DNA of 64,000 nucleotides from a virus: the IMG/VR virus record IMGVR_UViG_3300012582_000194, positions 186,001 to 250,000 of that record. One strand, given 5' to 3'. The notes beneath the pieces are model-generated. The model searched no databases. It saw only the letters and a list, made by a program, of their open reading frames with translations, and had not been told where the DNA came from. This document shows, in pieces, positions 14,298 through 23,176 of the stretch; positions within the stretch are counted from its first letter, which is position 1; each line of letters begins with the position of its first letter. A program made the position numbers and the translations under genes.

Positions 14298-14521
14298 AGA
14301 AAGAATATATATTACTTTGTAAAAAATCTAATGGAAATTTTATAAAAGGTAGAAAGTATAATAGTACGTTTGATGGTTATAATCTTTATATTGAATTATC
14401 TGAAGGTAAACAAACATTAATATCAATGTCGAGATATAACGACGAAAATCTTAAATATATTGAAGAACATTTTACAACAGTTAATACACATAGAAAAAAT
14501 ATTATAGATTCAATTGAATAA
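14294..14521 (+). CDS. Tagged protein of the LICxKTH family (short)
   Basis: 75 residues; YILLCKKSNGNFIKGRKYN, tail EHFTTVNTHRKNIIDSIE. The most reduced member of the family. Confidence 0.75.
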   Translation: MKKEYILLCKKSNGNFIKGRKYNSTFDGYNLYIELSEGKQTLISMSRYNDENLKYIEEHFTTVNTHRKNIIDSIE

Positions 14522-14826
14522 TGAAACCTATTAAACATAACGATATTCCTAATGCAACTACAGACTTAGATATGTTTCTTACTTATTTAAATAAGAATAA
14601 GATAGCATATTCTAAGTATGATATTGTTAGTAATATAGGTGATATTATTTGCGTGGTATGGGAAAATAAAAAAGAAGACTATTATGTAGATATATTTGCT
14701 GGTGAAAATTACTATGATATATTTACTAATGGGAAAAGAATAGAAACTACATTCCCTAATGCAGGATGCTATAGTATGGATATAGACTCAGTAACAGAAT
14801 TATTATTAAGCTTAGATTATTTATGA
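14521..14826 (+). CDS. Hypothetical protein, no tag
   Basis: 101 residues, acidic, alpha/beta; DLDMFLTYLNKNKIAYSKYD at the N-terminal side. Ends SVTELLLSLDYL, not a tag. A rare untagged gene within the tagged array. Confidence 0.7.
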   Translation: MKPIKHNDIPNATTDLDMFLTYLNKNKIAYSKYDIVSNIGDIICVVWENKKEDYYVDIFAGENYYDIFTNGKRIETTFPNAGCYSMDIDSVTELLLSLDYL

Positions 14827-15086
14827 AATTTGATAGATTTAAAAACGTAAATACTTTAATATGTATAAAAACACATAGTAAATTTTCTATGCATGGTAAA
14901 TTAGAATACTTAGCTGGTAGAAAGTATAAATGTGCATTAAGTACAGTTAATGATGTAATTAATATTTTTAATGATAATGGCCATTGTAGTATAGCAACTT
15001 ATAATGAAAATTCTATTAACTACTTTAGAGAACATTTTATAACAATAGCAGAATATAGAAAGTCTATTATAGAAGAATTATTATGA
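14823..15086 (+). CDS. Tagged protein of the LICxKTH family
   Basis: 87 residues: NTLICIKTHSKFSMHGKLEYLAGRKYKC, tail EHFITIAEYRKSIIEELL. Very close to 15666-15944 (SMHGELKYL). Confidence 0.8.
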   Translation: MKFDRFKNVNTLICIKTHSKFSMHGKLEYLAGRKYKCALSTVNDVINIFNDNGHCSIATYNENSINYFREHFITIAEYRKSIIEELL

Positions 15087-15370
15087 TTGAAATCATAGGT
15101 GAACATAGTAATGTGTATATAAATGAATTCAGGATTTCTATATGGATTGAAGAACCCATAAAACATTCAGGTACGATATCATTATATAGGGAGGCTAAAA
15201 TAGAGTACTTCTACAATGGTAAAAAGAAACATGAAGTATTACACACATATAATGATGACCATGTTCTGATTTATTTAAGTATATTAGCTAATTATTTAAA
15301 AGGAATAGCTGAATACTATGTACCAAGTATCCACGATTTGAGGAAAGGTAAAATAGATGAATTATTATGA
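15083..15370 (+). CDS. Tagged hypothetical protein, different body
   Basis: 95 residues. The body (EIIGEHSNVYINEFRISIWIEE) is unlike its neighbours, yet the end is HDLRKGKIDELL, the same tail; supports a modular tail. Confidence 0.75.
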   Translation: MIEIIGEHSNVYINEFRISIWIEEPIKHSGTISLYREAKIEYFYNGKKKHEVLHTYNDDHVLIYLSILANYLKGIAEYYVPSIHDLRKGKIDELL

Positions 15371-15669
15371 ATTTAGACAAGTTTAAAAATATTAATAATG
15401 TAATATGCATAAAAACACATAAAAAATGTTTATATTGGAATAATGGTGAAGTAGAATATTTTGTTGGTAAAAAATATAAATGTGTAGTTAATAAGCATTC
15501 TGCTTATATTAACACTATAATACATTCATATGATGTTCTTCTTGTCAAAACGTCTGATGGAAATAGTAGTGGTGGTCCAATGGATAAGGAAGATATTATT
15601 AAATACTTCTTAGAACACTTTATAACAATTGATGAACATAGAAAATCTATAATAGAGAAATTGATATGA
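15367..15669 (+). CDS. Tagged protein of the LICxKTH family
   Basis: 100 residues: NNVICIKTHKKCLYWNNGEVEYFVGKKYKC, tail EHFITIDEHRKSIIEKLI. It has an extra loop before the tail. Confidence 0.8.
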   Translation: MNLDKFKNINNVICIKTHKKCLYWNNGEVEYFVGKKYKCVVNKHSAYINTIIHSYDVLLVKTSDGNSSGGPMDKEDIIKYFLEHFITIDEHRKSIIEKLI

Positions 15670-15944
15670 TTGGATATATTGATAATGATTTAGATAAGTA
15701 TATAGGTACTCTAATATGTACGAAATCACACATAAGATATTCTATGCATGGTGAATTAAAATACTTAAAAAATGTAAAGTATAAATGCGAATTTGGTGTA
15801 GTTCGTGATGTAGTTAAGGTTTTTAATGATAATGGTTGTTATATTCTATCAAGTTATAATTATAATACTATTATCTATTTAAAAGAATTCTTTATGACAG
15901 TTGTAGAATATAGAAAAACTATTATAGACAATATTGAGTATTAA
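15666..15944 (+). CDS. Tagged protein of the LICxKTH family
   Basis: 92 residues: GTLICTKSHIRYSMHGELKYLKNVKYKC, tail EFFMTVVEYRKTIIDNIEY. Confidence 0.8.
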   Translation: MIGYIDNDLDKYIGTLICTKSHIRYSMHGELKYLKNVKYKCEFGVVRDVVKVFNDNGCYILSSYNYNTIIYLKEFFMTVVEYRKTIIDNIEY

Positions 15945-15946
15945 TT

Positions 15947-16480
15947 ATGTGGTTAGAAAATATTAAGAAGAAATTAAATATTCAAAGCACTGAACAAAAA
16001 AATATTGTTTCAGATGAATATACTATTGTTATGAATTTTATAAATGAAACCCAAAAGAAATGGGATAAACGTACAGATGATGAATATCAAAAGGATAAGG
16101 ATAGATTTGAAAAAAGTCAAAATACATGTTCTGTCTGTGGTTCAACAAAAATAGTTAATAAGATAATATCACAAATTAAAACACGTACAAATTATCCGAG
16201 GTTTGTTTTTCAACAACCTACAAAATATAGCTATTCGGTAAATGATGAAATAAGACATTGTTCTGATTGTGGTAATGAATGGTATAAAAGAAGCTGGTAT
16301 GATTCATACTTCTATACAAAAAGAAGAAGTGATTTCAAATCTTTTCTAATTAAAAGAAAACATTTATTAAAAAGTTATACAGAAATTAATAAACTGCATG
16401 CAGAAAGTTTATATAAAGCATTTGATAGAGAAATACCACTTTATCAATTAAGGTGTGATTTTAAATCTGTTTTTGAATAA
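15947..16480 (+). CDS. Zinc-ribbon hypothetical protein
   Basis: 177 residues with two CxxC pairs (CSVCGSTK near 61-68 and CSDCGNEW near 104-111), a four-cysteine zinc ribbon, flanked by basic helices. Possibly nucleic-acid binding. No tag. Confidence 0.7.
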   Translation: MWLENIKKKLNIQSTEQKNIVSDEYTIVMNFINETQKKWDKRTDDEYQKDKDRFEKSQNTCSVCGSTKIVNKIISQIKTRTNYPRFVFQQPTKYSYSVNDEIRHCSDCGNEWYKRSWYDSYFYTKRRSDFKSFLIKRKHLLKSYTEINKLHAESLYKAFDREIPLYQLRCDFKSVFE

Positions 16481-16527
16481 TATGATAGAAATATTTACGA
16501 ATTGAGAAAAAAGTTTATAAACGATTT

Positions 16528-16782
16528 ATGATAAATGGATTTGATGGTATAGCAGTTTGTATAAAAACTCATAAGAAAGATACATACTTTGGTGAAATAG
16601 AATACATAGCTGGAAGTAAGTATATTATCAGTTTTGATAAAATTGGAGAATACTTATACGCTGTTATAAAAATACCAAATAGTACACAATGTGTTCATAT
16701 TCGAATTGATGATGATTATGTATTAGAACACTTTATAACAATTGCAGAATATAGAAAAACTATTATAGAAAAATTAATATGA
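16528..16782 (+). CDS. Tagged protein of the ICIKTH family
   Basis: 84 residues: IAVCIKTHKKDTYFGEIEYIAGSKY, tail EHFITIAEYRKTIIEKLI. Last of the main class B run. Confidence 0.8.
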   Translation: MINGFDGIAVCIKTHKKDTYFGEIEYIAGSKYIISFDKIGEYLYAVIKIPNSTQCVHIRIDDDYVLEHFITIAEYRKTIIEKLI

Positions 16783-17183
16783 TAGACATATCAAAAATTA
16801 TAGAAGCATTATCACCATATCCAATATCATTGATATTCGGATATGGTAGTTCCTATGGATTTAATACTTCATTTGTTTCTTTACATTTTAAAGATAATAA
16901 TGATAATAGATTAAATAATTTAATTAAATTATTTTCAAATAGTTTAAATTTTTCAAAATTTAATATTTGTTTTATATCTAATAATATGTTAGGATATAAT
17001 AATGAAGATATAATTAAATATATGGATGATTTTATCACTGAAAGAAAAATAGGAACGAATAAAGTAATTATTATAAATTCTATAGAAGAATTGAACGAAA
17101 TTATTAATATAATTTCTTTAATATTGACTGGTATATCTTATAAGAAAATTAAAAGAGATTTAATTATAAATGAAATATGTTAG
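16779..17183 (+). CDS. Hypothetical protein, paralogue of 18934-19380
   Basis: 134 residues. 'LSPYPIxL', a central NIxFISNN region, SIEELNEIINIISLILT and end SYKKIKRDLIINEIC. The last residues resemble the class B ending. Unrecognised fold. Confidence 0.7.
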   Translation: MIDISKIIEALSPYPISLIFGYGSSYGFNTSFVSLHFKDNNDNRLNNLIKLFSNSLNFSKFNICFISNNMLGYNNEDIIKYMDDFITERKIGTNKVIIINSIEELNEIINIISLILTGISYKKIKRDLIINEIC

Positions 17184-17190
17184 ATTATCT

Positions 17191-17210
17191 AGTCTAATTT
17201 AAATTAGACT
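17191..17210. terminator. Perfect 20-bp palindrome, probable terminator
   Basis: AGTCTAATTT/AAATTAGACT just after the 16779-17183 stop, followed by a short T-poor region; a hairpin or operator. Confidence 0.55.
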
Positions 17211-17228
17211 CTATTTAAATAAAAGCCT

Positions 17229-17564
17229 ATGAAAAAGATAATAGTATGCCCAAAGTTATTAGTAGATGGATTAGCAATATTTCCTTTCATATTAGTTAAA
17301 GATGAAAGTTATCTATCAGACAAGAAATTGATTAATCATGAGAAGATTCATCTAAGACAGGAGATAGAATTATTGATTATTCCGTTTTATATCATATATG
17401 GTATTAACTGGGTTATTAATTACTTTAGATATGGCTCATGGATAAAAGCATATAGTGAAATTATATTTGAAAGAGAAGCATACATTAATGATGCTGATTT
17501 AGAATATTTAGAGAATAGAAAACCTTTCTCTTTTATTAAGTATTTCTTTAATAAACCTATATAA
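17229..17564 (+). CDS. Putative membrane metallopeptidase-like protein (HEKIH)
   Basis: 111 residues. HEKIH (37-41, HExxH zincin signature) followed by a TM-like segment (LLIIPFYIIYGINWVI) and FEREAY (80-85), whose glutamate could be the third zinc ligand. This HEKIHLRQE...FEREAY arrangement is found in small Bacteroidetes membrane proteins (recollection). Proteolytic activity is inferred. Confidence 0.65.
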   Translation: MKKIIVCPKLLVDGLAIFPFILVKDESYLSDKKLINHEKIHLRQEIELLIIPFYIIYGINWVINYFRYGSWIKAYSEIIFEREAYINDADLEYLENRKPFSFIKYFFNKPI

Positions 17565-17566
17565 TT

Positions 17567-17656
17567 ATGAAAGAAAGTGATTTTAAAGAATTTCTATTAA
17601 TTATAGGACTTATATTAGGATTAAGTTTAGTATATTATATATGGTTAATAATATAA
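17567..17656 (+). CDS. Single-TM micropeptide
   Basis: 29 residues: acidic start MKESDFKEF and one hydrophobic helix to the end. Confidence 0.5.
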   Translation: MKESDFKEFLLIIGLILGLSLVYYIWLII

Positions 17657-17667
17657 AATAAATAATT

Positions 17668-17805
17668 ATGAAAAAACCAACACCACCTCCAACTCAATAT
17701 ATTAAAGAGGATTTTAATATGTATGGTAAAATAGTATTAATAGTAGCAGGATTACTATTAGGATATTCTATAGGATACTTTATCTTTATATTAGTTACTC
17801 TATAA
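17668..17805 (+). CDS. Single-TM small protein with proline-rich start
   Basis: 45 residues: KKPTPPPTQY, then one C-terminal TM helix (IVLIVAGLLLGYSIGYF). Confidence 0.55.
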   Translation: MKKPTPPPTQYIKEDFNMYGKIVLIVAGLLLGYSIGYFIFILVTL

Positions 17806-17817
17806 CTTGCTTTCTAT

Positions 17818-18054
17818 ATGAAAATAATTAAATCTATTGGTGAAATACTATTAGTTATATTAGCAATAATAGCTTGCTTATTAACGCCATTTTTAATATT
17901 TGGTCCAGTTATGCTATGTATAGAATATAAGACTTATTGGTTCTTATTAATATACCCGTCTTATTATTTAGGAATGTTTATACATATTTTTTTAAAAGAA
18001 AGATATTCTATTAATAATAGAAAACGTAAAATAAACAATTTAATTTCAGATTAG
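17818..18054 (+). CDS. Membrane protein with class A tail
   Basis: 78 residues, two TM segments (about 8-33 and 41-58), then the cytoplasmic end NNRKRKINNLISD. The tail is therefore displayed on a membrane protein. Confidence 0.75.
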   Translation: MKIIKSIGEILLVILAIIACLLTPFLIFGPVMLCIEYKTYWFLLIYPSYYLGMFIHIFLKERYSINNRKRKINNLISD

Positions 18055-18055
18055 T

Positions 18056-18268
18056 ATGATACCATTTCAAAAAGGCGACAGAATAACACTTAAAATTGAG
18101 TATAATTTATCAAACAAAAGAGAAATATGTATAGTTAGAAATTGTGAACTATATTTTCATGGTATATACGCATTAGCTATTGAAGGTAAACCATATACTA
18201 CTTATGATAGTTCTTACTTTGAGAAAGTTAATGATAGAAAGGATAGAATAGATAATTTAAATCTATGA
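18056..18268 (+). CDS. SH3-like tagged protein
   Basis: 70 residues: MIPFQKGDRITLK barrel start, YFEKVNDRKDRIDNLNL end. Belongs to the F-x-GDxV...FxKxxxRKxRIxxLNL family with 18265, 18719, 19377, 19826 and 37041. Confidence 0.8.
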   Translation: MIPFQKGDRITLKIEYNLSNKREICIVRNCELYFHGIYALAIEGKPYTTYDSSYFEKVNDRKDRIDNLNL

Positions 18269-18480
18269 TTATGTTTATAAAGGGTGATAAAATAGTTGTT
18301 AGGAAAGATATACCATTACATGTATTAAAAGATAAGGTAAGCACAGTTTTGTCTTGTTTTGAATATTATAAAGGATTATACATATTAACTATTGAGGGTA
18401 ATTATAATATTTATAAACCTGATGATTTTGAGCTAGCTAATAATAGAAAATCAAGAATAGAAAACTTAAAATTGGATTAA
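18265..18480 (+). CDS. SH3-like tagged protein
   Basis: 71 residues: FIKGDKIVVRKDIPLH, tail NNRKSRIENLKLD. Coupled to 18056-18268 by a 4-base overlap. Confidence 0.8.
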   Translation: MIMFIKGDKIVVRKDIPLHVLKDKVSTVLSCFEYYKGLYILTIEGNYNIYKPDDFELANNRKSRIENLKLD

Positions 18481-18495
18481 CCTCTTTTCATTACA

Positions 18496-18732
18496 ATGAG
18501 CAACGAATTACACTATATTGATGAATTTCGTATTTGTATTACATCATTTAAAATTAATGAATTTACATTTGAAAAAGGTAATATGTATAATGTGGATTTT
18601 ATTGTTGATGAAATTTATAAAAAAGAGCTTAGTAATAGAGTGGAATGTATTGTGTTTTTATCAGATAACTTTCGAACAATACATGAATATAGAAAAATTA
18701 AAATAGAAGATATAAATAATGATACCATTTAA
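18496..18732 (+). CDS. Tagged small protein
   Basis: 78 residues: FTFEKGNMYNVDFIV resembles the LICxKTH family core; tail DNFRTIHEYRKIKIEDINNDTI, an intermediate between classes A and B. Confidence 0.75.
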   Translation: MSNELHYIDEFRICITSFKINEFTFEKGNMYNVDFIVDEIYKKELSNRVECIVFLSDNFRTIHEYRKIKIEDINNDTI

Positions 18733-18937
18733 ACCAGGTGATAAAGTAGTTCTTAAAAATGGTATGTTAACACCTAGATTAACAGAAGGTATTGTATATA
18801 CAGTTTCTTCTTGTACTAAATATTCATCAATAGAATATCATATAGTAATTCTTGAAAATAGATTATCATTATTTTCAAGCGGTTATTTTGACAAAGTTGA
18901 TAGTAGAAAGGATAGAATAGATAAACTAAATTTATGA
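18719..18937 (+). CDS. SH3-like tagged protein
   Basis: 72 residues: MIPFKPGDKVVLK, YTVSSCTKY, YFDKVDSRKDRIDKLNL. Confidence 0.8.
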   Translation: MIPFKPGDKVVLKNGMLTPRLTEGIVYTVSSCTKYSSIEYHIVILENRLSLFSSGYFDKVDSRKDRIDKLNL

Positions 18938-19380
18938 AAAATAAAATAGAAAGCATATTGTCTCCATATCCAATAACTCTTGTGATAAGTGCTACAAATT
19001 ACGAATTTGTAAAAAATCCTGATTATTATCATACAAAATTTTATTTTTCAGATAATAAGCATAAATGGCTTAATTTAGTTAAAATATTTGAAGATATGAA
19101 TATTGATAATGTGAAATATAATTGTAATGAATATAACTATAAAACAAGTGTTGAAATTAGCAATTTAACTATAATAAAAAATATAGATGATTTTATAGCT
19201 GATAAAAGATTAGAAATAATATATTATAAAAATAAATATTTAAAAAGCTACAAATATATTAAAATAACTCTTAATTCAATAGAAGAAGTAGAAGAAATTA
19301 TTAATATACTTGTATTTCTATTAACAGAACCATCATACAAGAAATTAAAAAGAAATACTATTATAAACGAATTATTATGA
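18934..19380 (+). CDS. Hypothetical protein, paralogue of 16779-17183
   Basis: 148 residues: LSPYPITLVI, SIEEVEEIINILVFLLTEPSYKKLKRN and end TIINELL. Same layout as 16779-17183. Confidence 0.7.
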   Translation: MKNKIESILSPYPITLVISATNYEFVKNPDYYHTKFYFSDNKHKWLNLVKIFEDMNIDNVKYNCNEYNYKTSVEISNLTIIKNIDDFIADKRLEIIYYKNKYLKSYKYIKITLNSIEEVEEIINILVFLLTEPSYKKLKRNTIINELL

Positions 19381-19598
19381 AACCATTCGAACCAGGTGAT
19401 AAAGTAGTTATTAAAACTGATATACTATCGCATAGTTTAAAAGATGTAGTATGTACAGTCATAACTTGTTATCAACTATACATGAATATAGATTATGTAG
19501 TAACTATAGATTACGATAATTTTTTATATTATGCTGATAATTTCATGAAAATTAATAATAGAAAACATAGAATTAATAGATTATATGAAAATAAATAA
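19377..19598 (+). CDS. SH3-like tagged protein
   Basis: 73 residues: MKPFEPGDKVVIKTDILSHSLKD, CTVITCY, tail NNRKHRINRLYENK. Confidence 0.8.
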   Translation: MKPFEPGDKVVIKTDILSHSLKDVVCTVITCYQLYMNIDYVVTIDYDNFLYYADNFMKINNRKHRINRLYENK

Positions 19599-19833
19599 AA
19601 AGCTTATAGGAAATGTGTATGATGTAGTTGTAGATAGTAGAAAAGATGGTGTAAATTACTTAACTATTATTGATGTAATACGCAGTGAAAAACAAATCAA
19701 ATTATTAGATAATAATAATAAAGAATTGTATATACGCTATGATATATTTTTATATTTAGAGATAAATGATTATATAATTTATTCTAAAGATAAAAATAGA
19801 ATTAGAAAAATTAAATCCATTATTAATGAATAA
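19585..19833 (+). CDS. Small protein with variant tail
   Basis: 82 residues: IGNVYDVVVDSRKDG, LTIIDVI, end YSKDKNRIRKIKSIINE. Paralogue of 20071-20346; both have K-x-RIRKI-x-S. Confidence 0.75.
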   Translation: MKINKKLIGNVYDVVVDSRKDGVNYLTIIDVIRSEKQIKLLDNNNKELYIRYDIFLYLEINDYIIYSKDKNRIRKIKSIINE

Positions 19834-20068
19834 TATTAAACCATTCGAACCAGGTGATATAGTGATTGTTAGAAAAGATATACTATCCCACACACTAAAA
19901 AATAAAGTATGTACAATTAGAACTTGTTATTATCACATAACAAAAAAAGAATATGTAGTATCTATTAAGAATGGTAGTAATCTTTATTTTGGTAATCTTT
20001 ACTGTGCTCGTTATTTTGAGAAGTATAACAGTAGAAAAGACAGAATTGAAAGTCTTAATTTAGATTAA
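19826..20068 (+). CDS. SH3-like tagged protein
   Basis: 80 residues: IKPFEPGDIVIVRKDILSHTLKN, CTIRTCYY, tail NSRKDRIESLNLD. Close duplicate of 19377-19598. Confidence 0.8.
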   Translation: MNNIKPFEPGDIVIVRKDILSHTLKNKVCTIRTCYYHITKKEYVVSIKNGSNLYFGNLYCARYFEKYNSRKDRIESLNLD

Positions 20069-20070
20069 AT

Positions 20071-20346
20071 ATGGCTAAACCTGATGATATTATTAAAATA
20101 GGAAATGTATATAATATAGTTAGAGATAATGATAGAGGTATATTTAAGGGGATAGAACTCTTAACTATAACTAATATTATGCATATTGATAGAGAAATTG
20201 TTGATAGAACAATTGAATCAATATTATCTAATGGTAAAGCATATGATATGAATTATGAAATGTTTCACTTTTTTCATAGAAATAAACATTTAGAATATTC
20301 AAAAGAAAAAACAAGAATTAGAAAGATAGAGTCATTAACTGAATAA
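20071..20346 (+). CDS. Small protein with variant tail
   Basis: 91 residues: IGNVYNIVRDNDRG, LLTITNIM, end YSKEKTRIRKIESLTE. Paralogue of 19585-19833. Confidence 0.75.
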   Translation: MAKPDDIIKIGNVYNIVRDNDRGIFKGIELLTITNIMHIDREIVDRTIESILSNGKAYDMNYEMFHFFHRNKHLEYSKEKTRIRKIESLTE

Positions 20347-20367
20347 CTTTATGAGAAGTAAGAAAGC

Positions 20368-20799
20368 ATGAGAGTAGAATCATATCCATCATATGAGTTT
20401 TATAAGAAGACTGGTATAGAAGGACTCTATACCGAATGGAACATTCCTAATGAAGCATTGGAGAATAATAATTTTATAGTAGATGGTAGATATTTATGTG
20501 AAGATATTATATCACCAAAAATAGAGATACTTATAGAGGCATCTTACATGATGATTATTGATAGCAATAAAGAATTGAGTAGTATTAAAGCTTCTTCATT
20601 TATAGACAAACATAACGTTGTTTACGGGGCTATATCAAAGTTTAACTATTCGGACATTAAGTTCTTTACAGAGAACTATGATAACATATTAGAATATAAT
20701 AAAGGATGTAGGGATAAGTATAAGTTAATAGAAAAAATGTATGGTATTAGGCCACAATGGATAATGTCCACAGAGACATTACAATTAATTAAACTTTAA
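20368..20799 (+). CDS. Hypothetical protein, YPSxEFY family
   Basis: 143 residues. YPSYEFYKKTGIEGLYTEW, YGAISKFNYSDIKFFTENYDNI, and IRPQWIMSTETLQLIKL match 24955-25380 over the whole length. The two copies are on opposite strands. Unrecognised. Confidence 0.75.
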   Translation: MRVESYPSYEFYKKTGIEGLYTEWNIPNEALENNNFIVDGRYLCEDIISPKIEILIEASYMMIIDSNKELSSIKASSFIDKHNVVYGAISKFNYSDIKFFTENYDNILEYNKGCRDKYKLIEKMYGIRPQWIMSTETLQLIKL

Positions 20800-20815
20800 T
20801 AGATAAATTTAATTT

Positions 20816-21502
20816 ATGGATACTAAAATAGGAGTTGTTATTTCTTATAATAGAGAAAAAAGGTATGGATTTTTAATCTACAATGATGTTAACTATTTCT
20901 TTTTTAATGACTCTAAAAAAAGAAGCGTAAGACATTTTTACAGAGGTGATGAAGTAGAATTTCAATTTGAACAAATTGATGATAGCCTACAAGCAATTAA
21001 TGTAAAATTTATTAAGAATTCTTTTATAGATAAAATGATTGAAGAATATGAAAATAAAGGTTTTCTAATAGGATTTTTAAATATTATTAATGATAAATAT
21101 TTTGTTGTACATAAAACTAAAGTTGCTATTCCCATAGAAATATCTGAATGGGAAACTGATTTAGATAATACTTATACTAATCGTGTTAATCAATTAGTCA
21201 AATTCAGATTACATAAGGGTGGTGATATAACAAGAAGGTTTAGAGCTACTATAATAGATAGAAAATTTACTTCTGAATATTCTAAATTAATTAATATGTA
21301 TATTTCACAAGAAAGTATGGATGTCAAAATTGATAGTAGAGGTAACAATAATTTTGGATATTGTGTTAAAATATTTGATAATATAAGTGGATATATTACA
21401 GATAATATTTCTATCGGTGAAATTGAAAATGATAGTATAGTCAGTGTGAAAATTTCACAAGTATGTGAAAATAAATTCGTAAATTTAAAAATAGAAAATT
21501 AA
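20816..21502 (+). CDS. Cold-shock/S1-like RNA-binding protein
   Basis: 228 residues. Residues 1-70 (GVVISYNREKRYGFL, FFFND, GDEVEFQF, AINVKF) follow the cold-shock domain pattern; residues about 165-228 (NNFGYCVKIFDNISGYI, VSVKISQVCENKFVNLKI) look like a second OB/S1-like fold. Probably binds RNA or ssDNA. The aromatic RNP residues are partly conserved; the second domain is tentative. Confidence 0.65.
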   Translation: MDTKIGVVISYNREKRYGFLIYNDVNYFFFNDSKKRSVRHFYRGDEVEFQFEQIDDSLQAINVKFIKNSFIDKMIEEYENKGFLIGFLNIINDKYFVVHKTKVAIPIEISEWETDLDNTYTNRVNQLVKFRLHKGGDITRRFRATIIDRKFTSEYSKLINMYISQESMDVKIDSRGNNNFGYCVKIFDNISGYITDNISIGEIENDSIVSVKISQVCENKFVNLKIEN

Positions 21503-21506
21503 CTAT

Positions 21507-21785
21507 ATGAAAATATTTAATTCAAATAGATACAAAAAAGTATCATACGGTACATTAGAAAAAGTTTTACTAAAACTTAAATATGAAAGAGTTGAATCAG
21601 AAACTAAATATAGAGTTTATGTTAATGATTCATATGATGCTGTAATAGCACTGCCCAATTATACTGATGATGTAATTTTAGATGATAGACATTATAATGG
21701 TGTTGTTACTAATATTATTGGTATGGGAGTTTTACCTAATATTGACAAATTTGAAAACCTCATTGATAAAATGGATAATCTATAA
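21507..21785 (+). CDS. Hypothetical protein
   Basis: 92 residues, LEKVLLKLKYERVES and a basic, aromatic middle. Last gene of the plus-strand block. Unrecognised. Confidence 0.65.
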   Translation: MKIFNSNRYKKVSYGTLEKVLLKLKYERVESETKYRVYVNDSYDAVIALPNYTDDVILDDRHYNGVVTNIIGMGVLPNIDKFENLIDKMDNL

Positions 21786-21795
21786 TAACATGTTT

Positions 21796-22014
21796 TTATA
21801 CACTAAACACAATACTTCTAATAATCTGAAATATTGGTATATAGAAAATTACGCTTAAAATAATGGTAAGTGTAATCAATATTAACACCAAGCTGCCATC
21901 ACCAATTTTAACATCCAGTTTTAATAATTTATATGAAATAAAATATAATGGCGTATAGAATAGAAAGACTTCTATATTAAAGACGGATAAACAAAATATT
22001 AGTAATTTGTACAT
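21796..22014 (-). CDS. Membrane protein, two TM helices
   Basis: 72 residues, hydrophobic segments at about 1-27 and 41-70. Convergent with the plus block. Unrecognised. Confidence 0.65.
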   Translation of the reverse strand: MYKLLIFCLSVFNIEVFLFYTPLYFISYKLLKLDVKIGDGSLVLILITLTIILSVIFYIPIFQIIRSIVFSV

Positions 22015-22019
22015 TTTAA

Positions 22020-22220
22020 TTATTTTTTATATGTTAATAGAAAAATAAAGCCGAATACAAGAGTAGTAAACCCCGTAATAAATTCAACAAACATTGCATT
22101 TCTGATACCTTCTATTAGAATGCATTCAGGAAATCCAACGAATGTAACAATTAAAAAACTAAAACAACATAGAGAAATGTATAATAGCAATTTAATATTT
22201 TTCATTTTTTCATTTTCCAT
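22020..22220 (-). CDS. Membrane protein, two TM helices
   Basis: 66 residues (alternative start at Met6). Segments about 8-27 and 43-63. Unrecognised. Confidence 0.65.
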   Translation of the reverse strand: MENEKMKNIKLLLYISLCCFSFLIVTFVGFPECILIEGIRNAMFVEFITGFTTLVFGFIFLLTYKK

Positions 22221-22225
22221 AATAA

Positions 22226-22408
22226 TTATTTTAAATATGTAGGCATAATCCCTAATTTAATATACCATTTAACAATTCTATCAACACAATTACCAGCTTT
22301 TTTACTTAATAAAAGTAATGGCGATATTGGTGTAATCAATAATGTCAAAGTAATAACGAATACCAAAAATGATACAAATTTTAAAATTTCAATAGTAATA
22401 TTTTTCAT
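22226..22408 (-). CDS. Membrane protein
   Basis: 60 residues, one long hydrophobic segment (IEILKFVSFLVFVITLTLLI), basic C-terminus. Third of a run of small membrane genes. Confidence 0.65.
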   Translation of the reverse strand: MKNITIEILKFVSFLVFVITLTLLITPISPLLLLSKKAGNCVDRIVKWYIKLGIMPTYLK

Positions 22409-22449
22409 ATGTTAATTGTTATTTATTTTTATGATAAATTCAAACAATA

Positions 22450-23154
22450 TTATTCAAGGCTAATTTTTTCTACCACTTCTTTAAATCGAGGATTCTTCAT
22501 ATTAGAATACTCCTGTTCAGTTATTTGATGCTCTGTATATTCAGTAATATCAAAATGCTTTATAGTATCTTGAATATAAGTATTCAAGAAGGTATTTTCT
22601 CTATCAAGAATGGTTATACCAAATGAATATAGATTTTGCTTCTTAATAATATCATAAGAATCATTACCATAATCAACAACGTCTAAACCATCAATAAGAA
22701 ACATTGATTTAATATTTCTTAGATTATTTTTAAAATCTTTGGTTTTTTCACCAACAGATATTTTGTAATGTATATACATCATACAATCTTCTATTTCGTT
22801 AATTTTTTGTAATCTATTAAACTCATTTTGAAGATCTATCATAGTCGATACTCTTCTACTGATTAACAACTGTAGCTGGTTCTGTTCTATAGTATTCAAT
22901 TTGTAATCTATTTTTTGTTCCTTTTCTATTGCCTGTTTATCTTGATAGAAATTAAACCATCCATCATATGCAGTAAAATAGATATTTATAAGTTTAATTA
23001 TATTATTTGCTTCTGGCTTTTTCTCAATTTCTTGTTTTAGATTCTCGTTGGTTTCATACGCCCAACTCTTAATACCAAAGAATTTAGCAATATTTTTTAA
23101 TGCAATATTTCTTGCAATTTCTCTATCAGCCTGTGTAATAAATATATTGTTCAT
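22450..23154 (-). CDS. Helical protein with 'DKENxFLxxYI' C-terminal domain
   Basis: 234 residues. N-terminal 130 residues helical (ADREIARNIALKNIAKFFGIKSW). The C-terminal 100 residues (IDGLDVVDYG, ITILDRENTFLNTYIQDTIKHF, TEQEYSNMK) match the stand-alone proteins 44177-44488, 60146-60472 and 60462-60743. Function unknown. Confidence 0.75.
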   Translation of the reverse strand: MNNIFITQADREIARNIALKNIAKFFGIKSWAYETNENLKQEIEKKPEANNIIKLINIYFTAYDGWFNFYQDKQAIEKEQKIDYKLNTIEQNQLQLLISRRVSTMIDLQNEFNRLQKINEIEDCMMYIHYKISVGEKTKDFKNNLRNIKSMFLIDGLDVVDYGNDSYDIIKKQNLYSFGITILDRENTFLNTYIQDTIKHFDITEYTEHQITEQEYSNMKNPRFKEVVEKISLE

Positions 23155-23176
23155 ATTTTATCAATTTTATTATGGA

